Source: Anolis sagrei | Taxonomy: Eukaryota > Chordata > Lepidosauria > Squamata > Anolidae | DNA length: 64,000 nucleotides | Assembly (NCBI RefSeq): GCF_037176765.1 | Contig: NC_090024.1 | Span: 161,306,778 to 161,370,777 of the forward strand | Direction of reading: 5' to 3' | Shown: positions 12,643-25,629 of the stretch, one piece after another | How positions within the stretch are numbered: the stretch's first letter is position 1 | How the letters are laid out: every line of letters begins with the position of its first letter | Made by a program: the position numbers and the translations under genes | The notes under the pieces: generated by a model | Told to the model about the DNA's origin: nothing | The model's database searches: none | What the model saw: only the letters and a program-made list of their open reading frames with translations

Positions 12643-13807
12643 AGCCAGCCACTTATTTACTCCATTTCTGCTGTAGGTTATAACTACAGCAAATTCCTGA
12701 TAAACTTCACAAATCACAATTCAGTCAGCTTTTCTAAAATCTGACCTCATGTTTTTGCCTGAGAAAGAATCACCAAATGTGTTTTAAACTGTGAGAATCT
12801 ACCTTGTGTTTTCATAGCCATCACACTGAGGTGCCCATTTGCAGATGTTTATGAAACTGTTCTTGGGTGGGCAGACAGAGGTTTGTCTGTGTTCCTCTTA
12901 AAGAAAATTATGGTTTCCACTGTGGTTTCCATTGATGTGTATTTACTCAACAATCAAATCTCAAACACTGCCTTGGCATACATTTTGCTGAAGCAAAGGT
13001 TCCAAGTGTCCTTCAGTGAAATCTACGAATTTCCAGGCTGAAAACGTGGTTTGGACGATCTGCAAGTAACTTAACATGTGGCACAGCAATTGAAATTCCC
13101 CATTGTTTAATGCTTGCATTTTTTTTTATTCAACTGCTAAGGCTGTGGAGTCTTAAGTTTCAAAATTACTCCTGCTGTCTTGTCTGATTAAATGAACATC
13201 TACTTCTATGTCAGCAGAAGTATCAGTTTCCGGGAGTAGTGGGGAGAGATCGTTTTCATGAGAAAAACTGATAGAAGTTTTTCAAAAAAAGGCATACTGT
13301 CATTTAAAAATATAAAATACTAAATGAAGTATTAGCAATAGTACACAACATCACTGCCTGTTTGAGCCCACCTACAATTAAGGTAAACAGCATTTCCAAT
13401 GAAAGCAAGCATATCATTTTGCTCTCTATCTCGGGGTTTGTTTTACTTTGTTTTGTTACAGAAACAAGAGAAAATACCGAGTGATGCATAATTTGTTCTC
13501 CCACTAGCGCTGAAAAGTCAAAATTCCTAGAAGTTTTGGTTTCTTATGTAAAATGATCTAGGGCTCTTGGGATTTTAAAAAATAAAACAGTGCAATGGAG
13601 AAAAACATTCAAAAACTCTCCAGGACAAAGGCACCTCCAACCTTCATTGTTTTTCACTCCCAGCATCAGGAGTTCTTCACACTGCTTTGAACTTAAAGCA
13701 TTTGATGATGTTTTTCTTACTGTATGATAAATAAATCAAACTGTGTTAAAAGAGGGATCACTCTCAGTATATGTATATAAAATGTTTTAAACCCATTACA
13801 ATATATA

Positions 13808-14857
13808 CAGTGGACTCTCGGTTAAACAGCACCCATGAGGATTGGTAGATGCCAGATAAATATAGTTTCTGGTTGCTTGAGTCTTACTACTAAAAATAGG
13901 CCTCACAAATACTATACAGGCAGCCCCTAACTTACACACATCTTATTTACAAATGGCTCACAGTTACAAACAGGTTTTTTTTAATCATGTCAGAAGCAAC
14001 CTAAAAAATTGCAAGTTGTTTCTGGTGTGAGAGAATTGGCCATCTGCAGAGACGTTGCCCAGGGGACACCTGGATGTGTTACCATTCTGTGGGAGGCTTC
14101 TCTCATGTTCCCACACGGGAAGCTGGAGTTGACAGATGGGAGCTCATCCTGTCTTGCAGATTCAAACCCCCAATCTTTAGGTCAGCAGTTCAGCTGGCAC
14201 AAGGGTTTAACCTATTGCACCACCATGGCTCTCACAAACGGGGGTGAGACAACAGGAAGTGAGAGAAACTTCACTTCCTCGGAAGGGAAATTCACTCCTG
14301 AAAGTGTTATCATGGGGAAAACATGTCTCCACAGAAGCTTTATCACCTTGTTGTTTCCACAACAAGGATTGACTCATTTGTTCAGGACTGAATTGACTTC
14401 ATCACCTTTAAACATCACCAAATAGGTAAAACGGGCCCTTAACAACCCTAAAGAGACCCTGAACAACCTTTAATAAACACCAAATGCTCTGAACAATTCT
14501 AAAGAGGATCTGAGTAACCTTTAAAAGACTTTACAAATAGAGTTACACTTTTAAAATGTACCTGTTCCGACTTACAAACAAATTCAACTGAAGAACAATC
14601 CTACAGAACCTATCTTCTTTGTAACTTGGGGACTGCCTATATTCCATACTACACCATACCATAATCTCTGTATTGATATTAATATTGAAATATAGTAAAT
14701 AAAAGCAAATAAAGACAAACTTAATGTAATATGGTTTTATTATAAAAACAGCTTTGTAATTTTATGTTCATTTTTATTTAAAGTATCATTTCTTTTATTT
14801 TTTGCCTTTGCTTGAGAGTTCCAGTTGCTTGACTCCTGGTTAATTGAGAATTTACTG
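13808..14857. mobile_element. Tigger-like MITE carrying a second Tigger-like element and a SINE
   Basis: Ends CAGTGGACTCTCGGTTAA and the complement of TTAATTGAGAATTTACTG are inverted and flanked by TA, as for pogo/Tigger elements. Inside, about 13918-14638, a second element has ends CAGGCAGCCCCTAACTTAC / GTAACTTGGGGACTGCC. Inside that is a SINE at 13975-14231. No transposase ORF remains. Confidence 0.75.
13975..14231 (-). mobile_element. tRNA-type lizard SINE (ACA_SINE2-like)
   Basis: Reverse complement of the SINE at 49176-49456: CCAGAAGCGACTTGC-like 3' end, GAGAGAAGCCTCCCAC block and tRNA-like head. Flanked by an 11-bp duplication, TTACAAACAGG / TCACAAACGGG (9 of 11 matching). Confidence 0.8.
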
Positions 14858-15390
14858 TAATATCAGCAAAAGGATAAGAACGTACAAAAGTCATTTTGGA
14901 TTTGTAAGGTATCAAATGGAGACATTCATAACACTGAGATTTACAATTCAGCAACATTTGCTGCCTTCCTTTTGGGGAATATCTTCAGATCTAAACTGTG
15001 TAAAACCCAAGCTTTTGAAATGAAACCACTGTAAGTGTTTTCTTGATGGTTCAGTATGGCAAAGACGTCACAGCTCTACACAAATATGGGTCTGTTGTGG
15101 CTTACCAACTTTGTAACTCTCTTTTTAAAGCACTTTATCAAATGCCAATGTTGTTGGTGTCTAGACACCATGTTAAAATTTGGCTTTCTCTTGGAATTCT
15201 ACGGCTTTCAACCTCATAGAAATATATATAGAGCTGCAATCTTATACATGTCTTTTCAGAATATCCCACTGAATTCAGTGTGGCTTACTCTCAGATATAT
15301 GCATACAAGAGCATTGCCTTTCTTTGGCTGCATTGGTCTTGGTTTGCATTTAGTGGTCTTTGTTTAATTGTCATTTAATTCAAACATTTC

Positions 15391-15391
<1 letters not shown>

Positions 15392-15433
<42 letters not shown>

Positions 15434-15888
15434 GGAAATACCACAAGATGAGTCCACAGCAGACACTCTGCTGGCTGTTGTATTGGATCACATATCGGAC
15501 ACTTCCCGAGTGTCTAGGACTGTGGGATGTATCGGCAAATAATGCGTGCAGATCCCAGTAAGGTGGCCTTTTGCATCTGGCAGGTGGTAATCTTGTCAGC
15601 GCTGATTGTGTTTAAGTGCAGGCCAAGGTCTTTAGGCACTGCACCCAGTGTGCTGATCACCACTGGGACCACCTTTACTGGCTTGTGCCACAGTCTTTGC
15701 AGTTTGATCTTTAAACCCTCATATCATGTCATCTTTTCCAGTTGTTTCTCTTCAATTCTGCTGTTGCCTGGGAGTGCAACATCAACTATCCATATGTTTT
15801 TTAACACAATTGTGAGGTCAGGAGTATTGTGCTCCAAAACAATGTCTGAATCCAGAAGTCCCAGAGTAGTTTGACGTGTTCATTTTCT

Positions 15889-15934
<46 letters not shown>
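15392..15934 (-). mobile_element. R4/Dong-like LINE C-terminus between two ATT arrays
   Basis: About 15431-15888 on the minus strand encodes PDLTIVLKNIWIVDVALPG, then RLWHKPVKVVPVVISTLGAV and QKATLLGSARII before a stop. This is the restriction-like endonuclease end (PD...D pattern) of R2/R4-type LINEs, with frame breaks. It is bounded by (ATT)n at 15392-15430 and 15890-15934, as expected for Dong-type insertion into TAA repeats. Confidence 0.7.
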
Positions 15935-16926
15935 ACTTTGAGGTCCTTACATAATAGAACTGTTTAAAGTGAAATAAAGAAATATTCCTAGCAGAAAGAA
16001 GAAAAAAGCATGTTTTTAAAGCAATATATATATGGCAGGCATACTGAGAACCACAGGATCAATGAATATATTATATATAGTTACTCAGCTCTATTCTATG
16101 CATTATGAATGCCAGGAGGGAGGGTAGTGTTACATTATTCCACAGGAAATTTATGTTGAATGGAAGTAATGCATACATACCTTCCTGACTGTCTGGGACA
16201 ACCCAAAATAATCTTCTGCATCCTTCTTTTTTCAGCTGTCTTAAACATGTTCTGCTTTCTCTTTCCTCCTTACACTTTCCCTCTTTGTCCTCAGTTTACC
16301 TCAATTGCTGCAAACTATGGAGATGAGAGGAGAGGAAAAAACTTTGTCTTTCCTAGTAGAGTTAGGCAAAAGCAAACTGCTGCAGCCAATCCTAGCTTGG
16401 GTGTTCTTCTTTATTAATAATTTTTGCCATTTTGATTCCACTCTGATGTCACTTGCCCACATGTGTATGTTGGAGGGTATGTATACATGTGTAACTATAT
16501 ATATTTGGATATACACCCGCCTAATCTATTCATGTATCCATGCACAAGTCTTTACATGGATATATACTGCCCGAAGATTTGAGGTTGGTAGAAAGGTTCT
16601 ACTTCTGTGTCTTATAGTCCAGACAATATGTTATGGGAGGATGTCAGTGTGGACTTGCCCTGCAGTAATGCCGTTTATGGAATAGTCTTTCCATAGGCAC
16701 CTGAATAGTGCTATCAGTGGTGTCATCCCAATGGCAAGAAAAAACATTCCTTTTTACTAAAGCCTTCAAGACATAACTGATTTTATAGAAATCTATATAT
16801 GCATATGGTTTTTAAAAGTAGTTTTTGTAGTTTTGTAGTTTTTACAAATGATGTTTTATTGTTTACACTTGGTCAGTTTGATTTTATTGAGATGTTTTAA
16901 TATAAGGCAGGGTATAAGTATTTTAG

Positions 16927-16928
16927 AT

Positions 16929-16966
<38 letters not shown>

Positions 16967-17033
16967 CTCTCTCTCTGTGTGTGTCTCTGTGTGTGTGTGT
17001 GTATGTGCAAGAGAGAGAGAGAGAGAGAGAGAG
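16927..17033. repeat. compound microsatellite (GATA)n-(CT)n-(GT)n-(GA)n
   Basis: GATA units at 16927-16965, a short CT run, GT units up to about 17003 and GA units at 17010-17033. Confidence 0.95.
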
Positions 17034-19045
17034 ATCATCAGAAAACAGTCCCAATCACTTTTGGTATTGCAGTGATCATAACATGCTACATTGCTCTCAC
17101 CGCATAAAATATATATGACTGGCCAGAGGCAGATATACATCAATGCCACAGTAGCAAGTCTTTGTAAATTCCTCAACTCTCTTTCCTAAATGTTGTCTCA
17201 ATTCAGATTGGTAGTCTGAGAGAATGCTGTATTGATAGGATTGGACTCTAAATCCCATAAGCACAGCCAGAATGTACAATAGTCAGTTGTGATGGAATTA
17301 GAGCAGGGGATCATTTCTGGATTGACCACATTAAAGCAAAATCATGGATAATAGCGAACCCTATTGAAATGAAATACTTCTGGCAAAAACATATGATAAA
17401 ATCTCACTGGAGGACATGGAAAATACCTAGAACGAATACATTTTGGGGATGTGGAAAAGTGGAAGTGTGGGTACCAGTCTTGTAGATACAAGGGTGATGC
17501 TGTATAAGCCATCAACTGCTGAAGGGTCACATATTCCCTTCATTCCTAGTAAAAATGAATCTTGGAACACATTGTACAGATACATATAATAGTTTAAAAT
17601 GGTGAATACTCAAGAATTTGTCTTTGTTTCTTTTCAATCAATGGAATTACAGCACAAAAACTTGAAAAGTACTACTTATGAAATTTGACATGACTAATTA
17701 GATCAATGTCTTTTCAGGATTATACAAACTCTCAAGTTACAAACACAAGGAAAGTTCTGTATAGGGTGATGATAATACTTGCAAAATAGTAACAGAACTG
17801 CAAGGAAATGGGAGTGCTTGATTGTTAAGGCTCAAGACAAGCTGCAGGCATGCCCATGTTATCTAGAGTTGCATGGTGTGGTATTTACAAGACACTTGTC
17901 TCGTCTGACCACTCTCAGAGTTTTTCATTACTTTGCTGTGACTTAAATGTCATAATACAATGCTATGCTTTGAATGAAAGTTCCAAAAAAGAAAAAAGAA
18001 GAGCTAGTCATTACTGAATTAATTATAACCAACCAAAACTGTTGCACTAATTTTCTTTGTTGAAAATTGTCAAATCAGAATACAGGTAATGTTATCAAAC
18101 TGGTACAAAATTTGAATTTCATGCTTAGGAATACTATCACTCTCAGGATCCCTGAATTAATCTACGGTCCATTTTGATTGAGGAATTTGAGGTGATGTAG
18201 ACCCAAAGGTCAATTTTTGCAATCTCAGCATAAATCTTATTTATTTCCTCAACAACTAAGATATTTAAGTCCAAATATGTTATATTCAAGAACTTTGTAT
18301 TGATTTATGAGATCTTCCATTTTTATTTGCAATTTAAATTTATTTCCATTTCACCCCATGTGACATTTCCCTCTGGATGACAAAATCAAAATGAAAAGAT
18401 TTTTGATGTTAAAAATTCCAGCAGTACACAAACCTCTAACCAGAAAGTTTATAAAACTGATTTTTCAAGGTATAAATGCAAATATGAGAACTTTTACTTG
18501 GAATTAGAAATGACACGTTAATAAATATTAAGTATGATTTTCCTCACCTACATTTCACTGTTTTCTAATTTTTTTCTTGCCTGCTTCAAAGAGGAGTGCA
18601 ACCAGATGCGAATTACGTTTTTTTCCTGTGTGAATGAAGACTATACAAATCAGATAACAAATCTATGTTGACACAAGCAAAAAACAACACAAGATCAGGC
18701 TTGGTAATCTTAGGTATTTGTCTAAAGCTGTGTTTCTCAAACTCTGCTGCTCCAGCTTGTTGCTGGATACTTACTCCCTTGAACACAGGACTGACGCATA
18801 CCCTGATACAGCAGGCAATCACAAAATAAACAGAAGCATATAGTTTTGTGGATCTTTCTCCCCCAAAAGCATGAGTCAAATTTCACATAGAGAAAACACA
18901 AGGACACACTAATTCATAAACGCCTTTAAATTTAAATTTAACACCTTTAAATCTGACTCTTAATAGATAGCCTACTCACCCTTTATTTTCTACTCATGCA
19001 TACCAATTCCACACAATACATTTTCTTGGTACCTAGTAAATATTT
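17034..19045. other. non-coding stretch without recognised gene
   Basis: About 2 kb of moderately AT-rich sequence with no clear repeat boundary, exon or RNA gene. This is one of the longer low-repeat intervals of the window. Confidence 0.4.
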
Positions 19046-19049
19046 CTGA

Positions 19050-19335
19050 TGAAAAACTGGGCTCAAGATTTTACACACATTTGCATATATGAACCTAATG
19101 AGAGATCATGGAGAGAGGACCCAAGACTAAATATGAATTTTATTTCATATACACCTTATACACGTGGCTTAGAGATAATTTTATGCACAATATTTCTAAT
19201 AATATTGTGCACCAATCAAAGTTTGTGTACATTGAACCATCAGAAAGCATATTACTATCTCTGCCACCGATATGAATAATTTTGGAACATTTTGATTTAG
19301 GAATTCTGTATAAGGGATGCTCAATTTGCAATAAA
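19050..19335. mobile_element. Tigger-like MITE (GGGATGCTCAA end)
   Basis: Carries TTCATATACACCTTATACAC, TTGTGTACATTGAACCATCA and the terminal ATAAGGGATGCTCAA, a known Tigger-type layout. A second partial copy lies at about 62560-62735. Confidence 0.6.
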
Positions 19336-20519
19336 ATATTTAAGGCATTCTAGAAACATCTATGTCCAATTTAAGAAAACATTGTAGCTCATGTTTTCCC
19401 TTTAATTGAACTTATTTTACTCTCTTCCTTTTGTTTCCATTCAGATCTCCAGGGCTTTGATTTTCAATTCCCCAACACTTCCTTATTTTCGGCTTGTGTC
19501 ATTTCTTCTTGGCTTACAGAGAAGACAATGGCTTTGCACAGTGTTTAGCTCTTGATGAAGTTTGGTGTGACTTTATCAAGAGGAATGGCTTATTAGAAAG
19601 AAAGCAGTTGTTGAACAATGTAATAGTCATTGGCTGTAATCCACAATACTGTTCTGTGCATGTATTCATGCCATTCCACTTTGGCAGGAGGAGTTTAAAA
19701 GGTTACTGGATGAGCTAAAACTACAGTATTGTCCTCATTTGGTCACATACTGCAAAATGATGAATTTTAATACAAAACACATGCTGACCTAGCCTCTCTT
19801 GCCATTGCCTCAAAATCGACATTATGCAGCATAATGGCATGGCTTGAGAAGGGATGGACAAAATAAAGGCATCCTTTCCCCAACAAGAATCCTGTCTCTC
19901 TCTATGAAATTTTCTTTCACTCATCCAATTTCACTTGAAATAAAATTCAGCATGGCATGAATTGGTCTCCAAAAAGCCTCCGAAACAATTTCTCAAGCAT
20001 TCTAATCAAACTGGACTTACCATGCATGAGTGGAGGAAGATTATGCCCAAAACTATTATTTTCCTACTTTTGGAGGGACTGAATTAGTCAAATCTTTCCT
20101 TCTTTCTTTGACAACATTTGGCAAGGAAGAAACATTCTGGGGATCCATATTTAAGCTCTTCACACTCATGTATAGTAAGACCTTACCGGATCAGTTACTT
20201 CAGAATAAAAAGAGGGTAAAGATTAGCTAGCTACATAATCTACCTTTAATGTGATATATGTACTTGAACTGGAACTACATCTAAGCAGTAAGCACATATG
20301 ATGCTAACAGACACATATCATTACTTCTGTGTTTACTGCTTCCTATACTTCTTCTACCTATCTTGTTATGATTTAATTGTAAACTGCATGGGAAATGAAT
20401 TTGCCCCCGCTGTCAGTATGTCTTCTTGATTGATGGATTTGATGTCCATGGTTTCACTTACCCATGCTCCAAAATTTTTTATCTCCAGTTGTGGGCCTTT
20501 CCAGTTCCTCCAGTGTGAT

Positions 20520-21410
20520 TCTAATAATAATATATTAATATACTTTATTTGTATTTCGCTTTATCTCCTCGAGAGGACTGAGCGCAGATTAAAGAACACA
20601 TATACAGCAAACATTCAATGCCGTTATACAATTCACAAGGACAGACAAAACATAAATGGAGGTAAAGGCATCTTTTTTTCCATTTCTGGCATCTGGAGGC
20701 TGTGTTCAACTCCAGCCACGGGGGAATGCTGTCACTTCATTTTCCATGTCAAGGAGCTTTTATCGTCTGCAGGTGTCCTCCCGATCGAATTGCTTCTGCC
20801 TTTATTACCTCCCTGCTTAAAGTGGTACCTATTTATCTCCTCATATTTCTGTTTTTGATCTGCTAGGTGAACAGAATCCGGAGCTGATGGCGGGCGTTCA
20901 CCCCAACCTGGGCTTGAACTGTCAACCTTTTGATCAGTAGGATTTTCTGCAGCTCAGAGGTTTAACTCGGTTTGCTAAGTCCAGCCCCATTCTACAGTAG
21001 CAGGGTTTGCTATTATCCATGTAGGGTTTGCAATTTATTATTTATTTATTTGGAACTTTTATATACCGGTCTTCTCACCTCCGCAGAGGGACTCAGGCCG
21101 GTTCTCAACAACAGTATCACAGACAATCGTTTAAAAACATCACATCCCGTAATACACTAAAACATTAAAATACTAAAATACAATCATATAATTACATAGG
21201 CCAAGTCGTCAAAATGAAATCGTTGTTCATCACCATCCGTCAGTGTAGTCACGAGTTATTGACTCACTCGTCAAATGCCAGTTTCCAGAGCCAGGTTTTC
21301 ACCTGTTTTCTAAAGGTCAGGTGAGAAGGGGCAGTTCTAATCTCCAGTGGGAGAGAGTTCCAGAGCCAAGGGGCCACCACCGAGAAGGCCCTGTCCCTTG
21401 TCCCCAATTA
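20520..21410 (-). mobile_element. L2-type LINE ends with an old Sauria-type SINE between
   Basis: 20520-20660 is a reversed L2-like tail. 20690-20985 is a decayed reversed SINE (its TCCAGCC, CCGGAGCTGATGGCGG and TTGAACTGTCAACC parts fit). 21035-21410 is a reversed L2 end whose minus strand reads [20 protein letters not shown] and KTWLWKLAFDE. Confidence 0.6.
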
Positions 21411-21529
21411 TCTCAGGTATCTACTGGGGATCTTGGATTATACCTCTCCCCATAGGGGGGAATCATACTGTAGGTCCTTTCCCATTGTGACCAGTATTCT
21501 CAATGCATCTTGTATTAAGTTATAAGATC

Positions 21530-21845
21530 TTTATGTGGTCCACCGTGCACCTTGGACCACAAGAAGATCAAACCAGTCCATACTCCAGGAAATAAAGTCC
21601 GATTGCTCACTGGAGGGAAGGATATTAGAGGCAAAGATGAAGTACTTTGACCATAATGAGAAGACAGGAAAGCTTAGAGAAGACAATGATGCTGGGGAAA
21701 ATGGAAGGAAAAAGGAAGAGGGCAAATGGATGGATGTTATCCTTTAAGTGACTGGCTTGACCTTGAAGGAGCTGGGGGTGTCCACGGTTAAAAGGTGGCT
21801 CTGGTGTGGGCTGGTCCATGAGGTCACGAAGACCATGCACATTTG
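21530..21845 (+). mobile_element. BovB (RTE) LINE ORF 3' fragment
   Basis: Reads LEAKMKYFDHNEKTGKLRED, then KWMDVIL, then a LKELGVSTVKRWLWCGLVHE-like end, matching the RTE/BovB ORF C-terminal layout. Short and broken. Confidence 0.65.
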
Positions 21846-22804
21846 AACTTGTAACAAGCTATTGCAAGGAGTTGAAAGCACTTATTGTACTCAGCATTAA
21901 AATGCATATTGGAGAACAATACTTTCAAAAACGTTTTCATTGTGAATTGCTATAGCAGTTTTATAGATGCTTACATTGGGCCACTGAACTCAGCTACTTT
22001 TATTTCTGAGTAGACATATTAAAGATTTTACAGGAAAGGTTTCAATTGAGTCAGAAAGAAGGCCACTATTATTTTTTCACAGCTGAAACATGTCTGCTCT
22101 TTGAGAAGGGGCAAAGTTCTAACTTCAGTTATGTTTTGCCTATAAAAGAACATGCGCTACGCATTCACCTTCATATTTAACATTCACATTTATAATGGCT
22201 ATATGGCATTTAAGCTGCAGACGTCCTATTTATCCCTTCAAAATGCTGTCAGTTTAATTTCAGGCTATTCTGAGTGAACTGTTCAAGAAAATGTTTTTTC
22301 TGCTCCAAGCCCACAAAAAACACTCTCCCTAAGGATTTCTTTTTAAATAATTATTTTTAAAAACTGATCAAAATTTTACCCCTCCCATACATAAGATTTG
22401 AAATGCAGTTCCTGGCTGACTTTGTGTAACATATCGCCATCTGGTGGCCTGCCAGATAGCTGAAAAATCTTTGAAATAATAAATTATGACATCCTCTGAA
22501 TTCTCTACAGTACTTTATTGTCTGATAGACCACAGTCTTCACATTTCACCCCTTGTCTTCTGTTCAGGCAGATGTTTCTGAGAGCAGACACCATTTCTGA
22601 ACTAGATTTAACCTCATTCAAAAATGCAATTTTGCTGAGAGATGTAATATTCAAAGTTGAGTTGATAATCCTCCTCCCCTGGAAATAAAAAAAACCCATT
22701 TTATTAATATATGGAGTCATATGTCAAATATTGTATGCTTTGCATTTTTACATAGTTGTTGCAATGCTGGATACAGTTTTTAAAACCTTATACAGTTCTG
22801 TAGA

Positions 22805-23640
22805 ACCATAGAAGCATAGAGTTGGAAGGGATCGTATGGGTCATCTAGTCAGGGGCGGCTCATCCATTACGCGAAGTAAGCGGTCGCAGAACACTTTTTT
22901 TTGCCAGGGGCGCAGAGGTACCTCTGTAAATGCCCCTCGACCGCCACTTGAGGAACACCCCCTCAGCTCACATTTTGGGTCCGGAGGCGTGTCTGAAGAC
23001 CCCAGTATGCGCACCAAAAGTCACCGCTTCTCCTGACTTTCTCTTCAGCCATTGGGACCAAGAGAGAGAGAGAGAGAGAGAGAGCCCCTCCGGCTGGAGG
23101 TATCTTCCACCTCCGCTCCCTCCTTTGTTTTTGCGCCTACCTTCAGGAAAGGTGGGCATCTCCACCTCTGTCTCTGTCTTCAGGCACGCCTCCGGACCCA
23201 AAGTGGGCCAGGCAAGGGAGCAAGTGCGGCAAGTGTAGTTACTGGGATGTATAGTTCACCTACAATCGAAGAGTACTCTGAACTCCACCAATGATGGAAT
23301 TGAACCAAATATGGCACGCAGAACTCCCACGACGAACAGAAAATATATATCAATGATTGGTTGGGGAGGGGCGCCAAAATACTGTTTGCTTACCGTGAAA
23401 ATTACCTAGGGCCGCCTCTGCATCTAGTCCAACCTCCTGCCACATAGGAAAAAAACAGTCAAAGCACTCCTGTCAGATGGCCATCCAGCATCTGTTTAGA
23501 AGCCTCCAAAGGAGCTTCCACCACACCCCGAGGCAGTGAGTTCCACTGCTGAACAGCTTGTACAGTCAGGAAGTTCTTCCTAATGTTCAGGAGGAATCTC
23601 CTTTCCCGTAATTTGAACACATTATTCCGAGTTTTAGACT
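22805..23640 (-). mobile_element. CR1 LINE 3' end, split by a hAT element
   Basis: Reverse complement of the CR1 3' end: CATAGAGTTGGAAGGGATC, then after the insert TCCAACCTCCTGCC, GATGGCCATCCAGCATCTG and CAGGAAGTTCTTCCTAATG. The insertion at 22850-23420 duplicated 8 bp. Confidence 0.85.
22850..23420. mobile_element. hAT non-autonomous element with perfect 8-bp duplication
   Basis: Ends CAGGGGCGGCTC and GGGCCGCCTCTG are inverted. CATCTAGT flanks both sides (22842-22849 and 23421-23428), diagnostic of hAT. Inside are an inverted pair (TTTTGGGTCCGGAGGCGTG / CACGCCTCCGGACCCAAA), a (GA)n run and a module shared with the hAT at 25.6 kb. Confidence 0.88.
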
Positions 23641-23664
23641 AGTTATAATAAAAGGAGAGGTAGA

Positions 23665-23800
23665 ATAATAATAACAACAACAATAATAATAAAACTTTAT
23701 TTCTAGACCACCTTCTCTCCCCGAAGGCACTAAGGGTGGCTTACACATAAAAAGACAAACATTAAATGCCTAAAAATAGGCGGAAACACATCAAATAATA
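23665..23800 (-). mobile_element. L2-type LINE 3' end
   Basis: Reversed tail (AATAATAATAAAACTTTATT), CCCGAAGGCACTAAGGG and GGCTTACAC mark the L2-like 3' end. Confidence 0.6.
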
Positions 23801-24362
23801 CAAAATAATGAAGAACAGAAAATTTACAAGGAATTAAGCATCAAAATAAAATAACAAAAACAATCCATTAAGACATAAAAGCTAAACTATGAAGAAGCAT
23901 TACAATGTATACCCTAAAAAAATTATAAGGCATTAAATTAAAAATGGCTGACAATTGTGTTACATTTAAGAAGTATCATTACATATGCTAAGTAATGACC
24001 ACTGTCTTTGTAATATAAAGCATCCAATCAAATTCATGACTTGAATTTGGTTGGATACCTTGAATTTAACTGGATAATTTATGCAAAATGAATGACACTT
24101 GCCGATTGAACAAGGGTAAAAACACTGCATATATATACAAGGCAAGGTTCAACCTGAGTCTAATACAGGAAGTTGCCTTATCCTGGTTAAATCAGTGACA
24201 TGAAGACATGCCCTGGCTCTATTAAAACACATTCAGAAAGACCTTTATCTAGATTTTTAATTAGATGATCTCTACATTCTTTGCCTTTTGCTGGCATAAC
24301 GTCACCTATTTAAATATTTAAATGTTGGTGAAAGCATGACTAGAGACTTTGAAAGTGATTTT

Positions 24363-25372
24363 CATAGAATCATAGAGTTGGAAGAGTTGGCCATCCAATC
24401 CAACCCCCTGCCAAGCAGGAAAAACTCATTCAAAGCACCCCCGACTAATGGCCATCCAGCCTCTGCTTAAAAGCCTACAAAGAAGGAGCCTCCACCACAC
24501 TCCAGGGCAGAGAGTTCCACTGCTGAACAGCTCTCGCAATCAAGTTCTTCCTAATGTTCAGGTGGAATCTCCTTTCCTGTAGTTTGAAGCCATTGCCCCA
24601 CGTCTTAGTCTCCAGGGCAGCAGAAAACAAGCTTGCTCCCACTTCCCTATGACTTCTCCTCATATGGCCATCATGTCTCCTCTCAGCCTTTTCTTCTGAA
24701 AGCTAAACATGCCCAGCTGTTTAAACCAGTCCTCATAGGGCTTGTTCTCCAGACCCTTGATAATTTTAATTGCCCTCCTCTAGACACATTTCAGCTTGTC
24801 AACATCTCCCTTCAATTGCAGTGCCTAGAATTGGACACAGTATTCCAGGTGTGGTCTGACCAAGGCAGAACACAGGGGTAGCATGACTTCTCTGGATCTA
24901 GATACTATACTCCTATTTATGCAGTCCAAAATCCTATTGGCTTTTTTTTAGCCACCACATCACATTGTTGGCTCATGTTTAACTTGTTGTCCACAAGGAC
25001 TCCAAGATCTTTTTCACACGTACTGCTCTCGAGCCACGTATCCCCCATTCTGTATCTTTGCATTTCATTTTTTCCTGTCTAAGTAGAGTATCTTGCATTT
25101 GTCCCTGTTGGAACTTCTTTTTGTTAGTTTTGGCCCATCTCTCTAATCTGTTATGATTGTTTTGAATGATTCTTGTGTCTTCTGGAGTATTAGCTATCCC
25201 TCCCAATTTGGTGTTGCCTACAAACTTGATGTTCATGCCTTCTAACCTTTCATCTAAGTCATTAATAAAGATGTTGAACAGGACCGGGCCCAGGACAGAA
25301 CCCTGCAGCACTCCACTTGTCACTTCTTTCCAGGATGAAGAGGAAGCACTGGTGAGCACCCTCTGAGTTCAT
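24363..25372 (-). mobile_element. CR1 LINE 3' kilobase
   Basis: The minus strand encodes the RT end: GVLQGSVLGPVLFNIFINDL, then IKFVGNTKLGGIANTPEDTR (catalytic FADD decayed to FVGN), RLERWAKTNKKKF and, at the 3' end, RAVQQWNSLPWSVVEA. Ends in the reversed ATTCTATGA-type tail at 24363. Confidence 0.88.
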
Positions 25373-25629
25373 TTTGGTTCTTTTTCATGTAAAAATGTTG
25401 AAATTCTAAAAGGAAGCTCTCTTTCTAAAAGATGGGGGGAAAGGTGTGTGTCACTGGGAAATGGTGACAGATCCCAAACATTTCTGACAAGACTGTTTCT
25501 GGTAGTTCATGTTTCATTGTGATATTTCAAGTTGAAATTCCCGGAATGGGGAGAGAGCCATTGAGACAAAGAAAAAGCTTTGTTAATCTGGAATATTAAT
25601 ATGCAAAGGGATCTTGTAGCACCTTAGGG

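Noticed and set aside
16927-17033. CRISPR-like regular repeats
   Set aside because: Simple GATA, GT and GA microsatellites without spacers, in a vertebrate genome.
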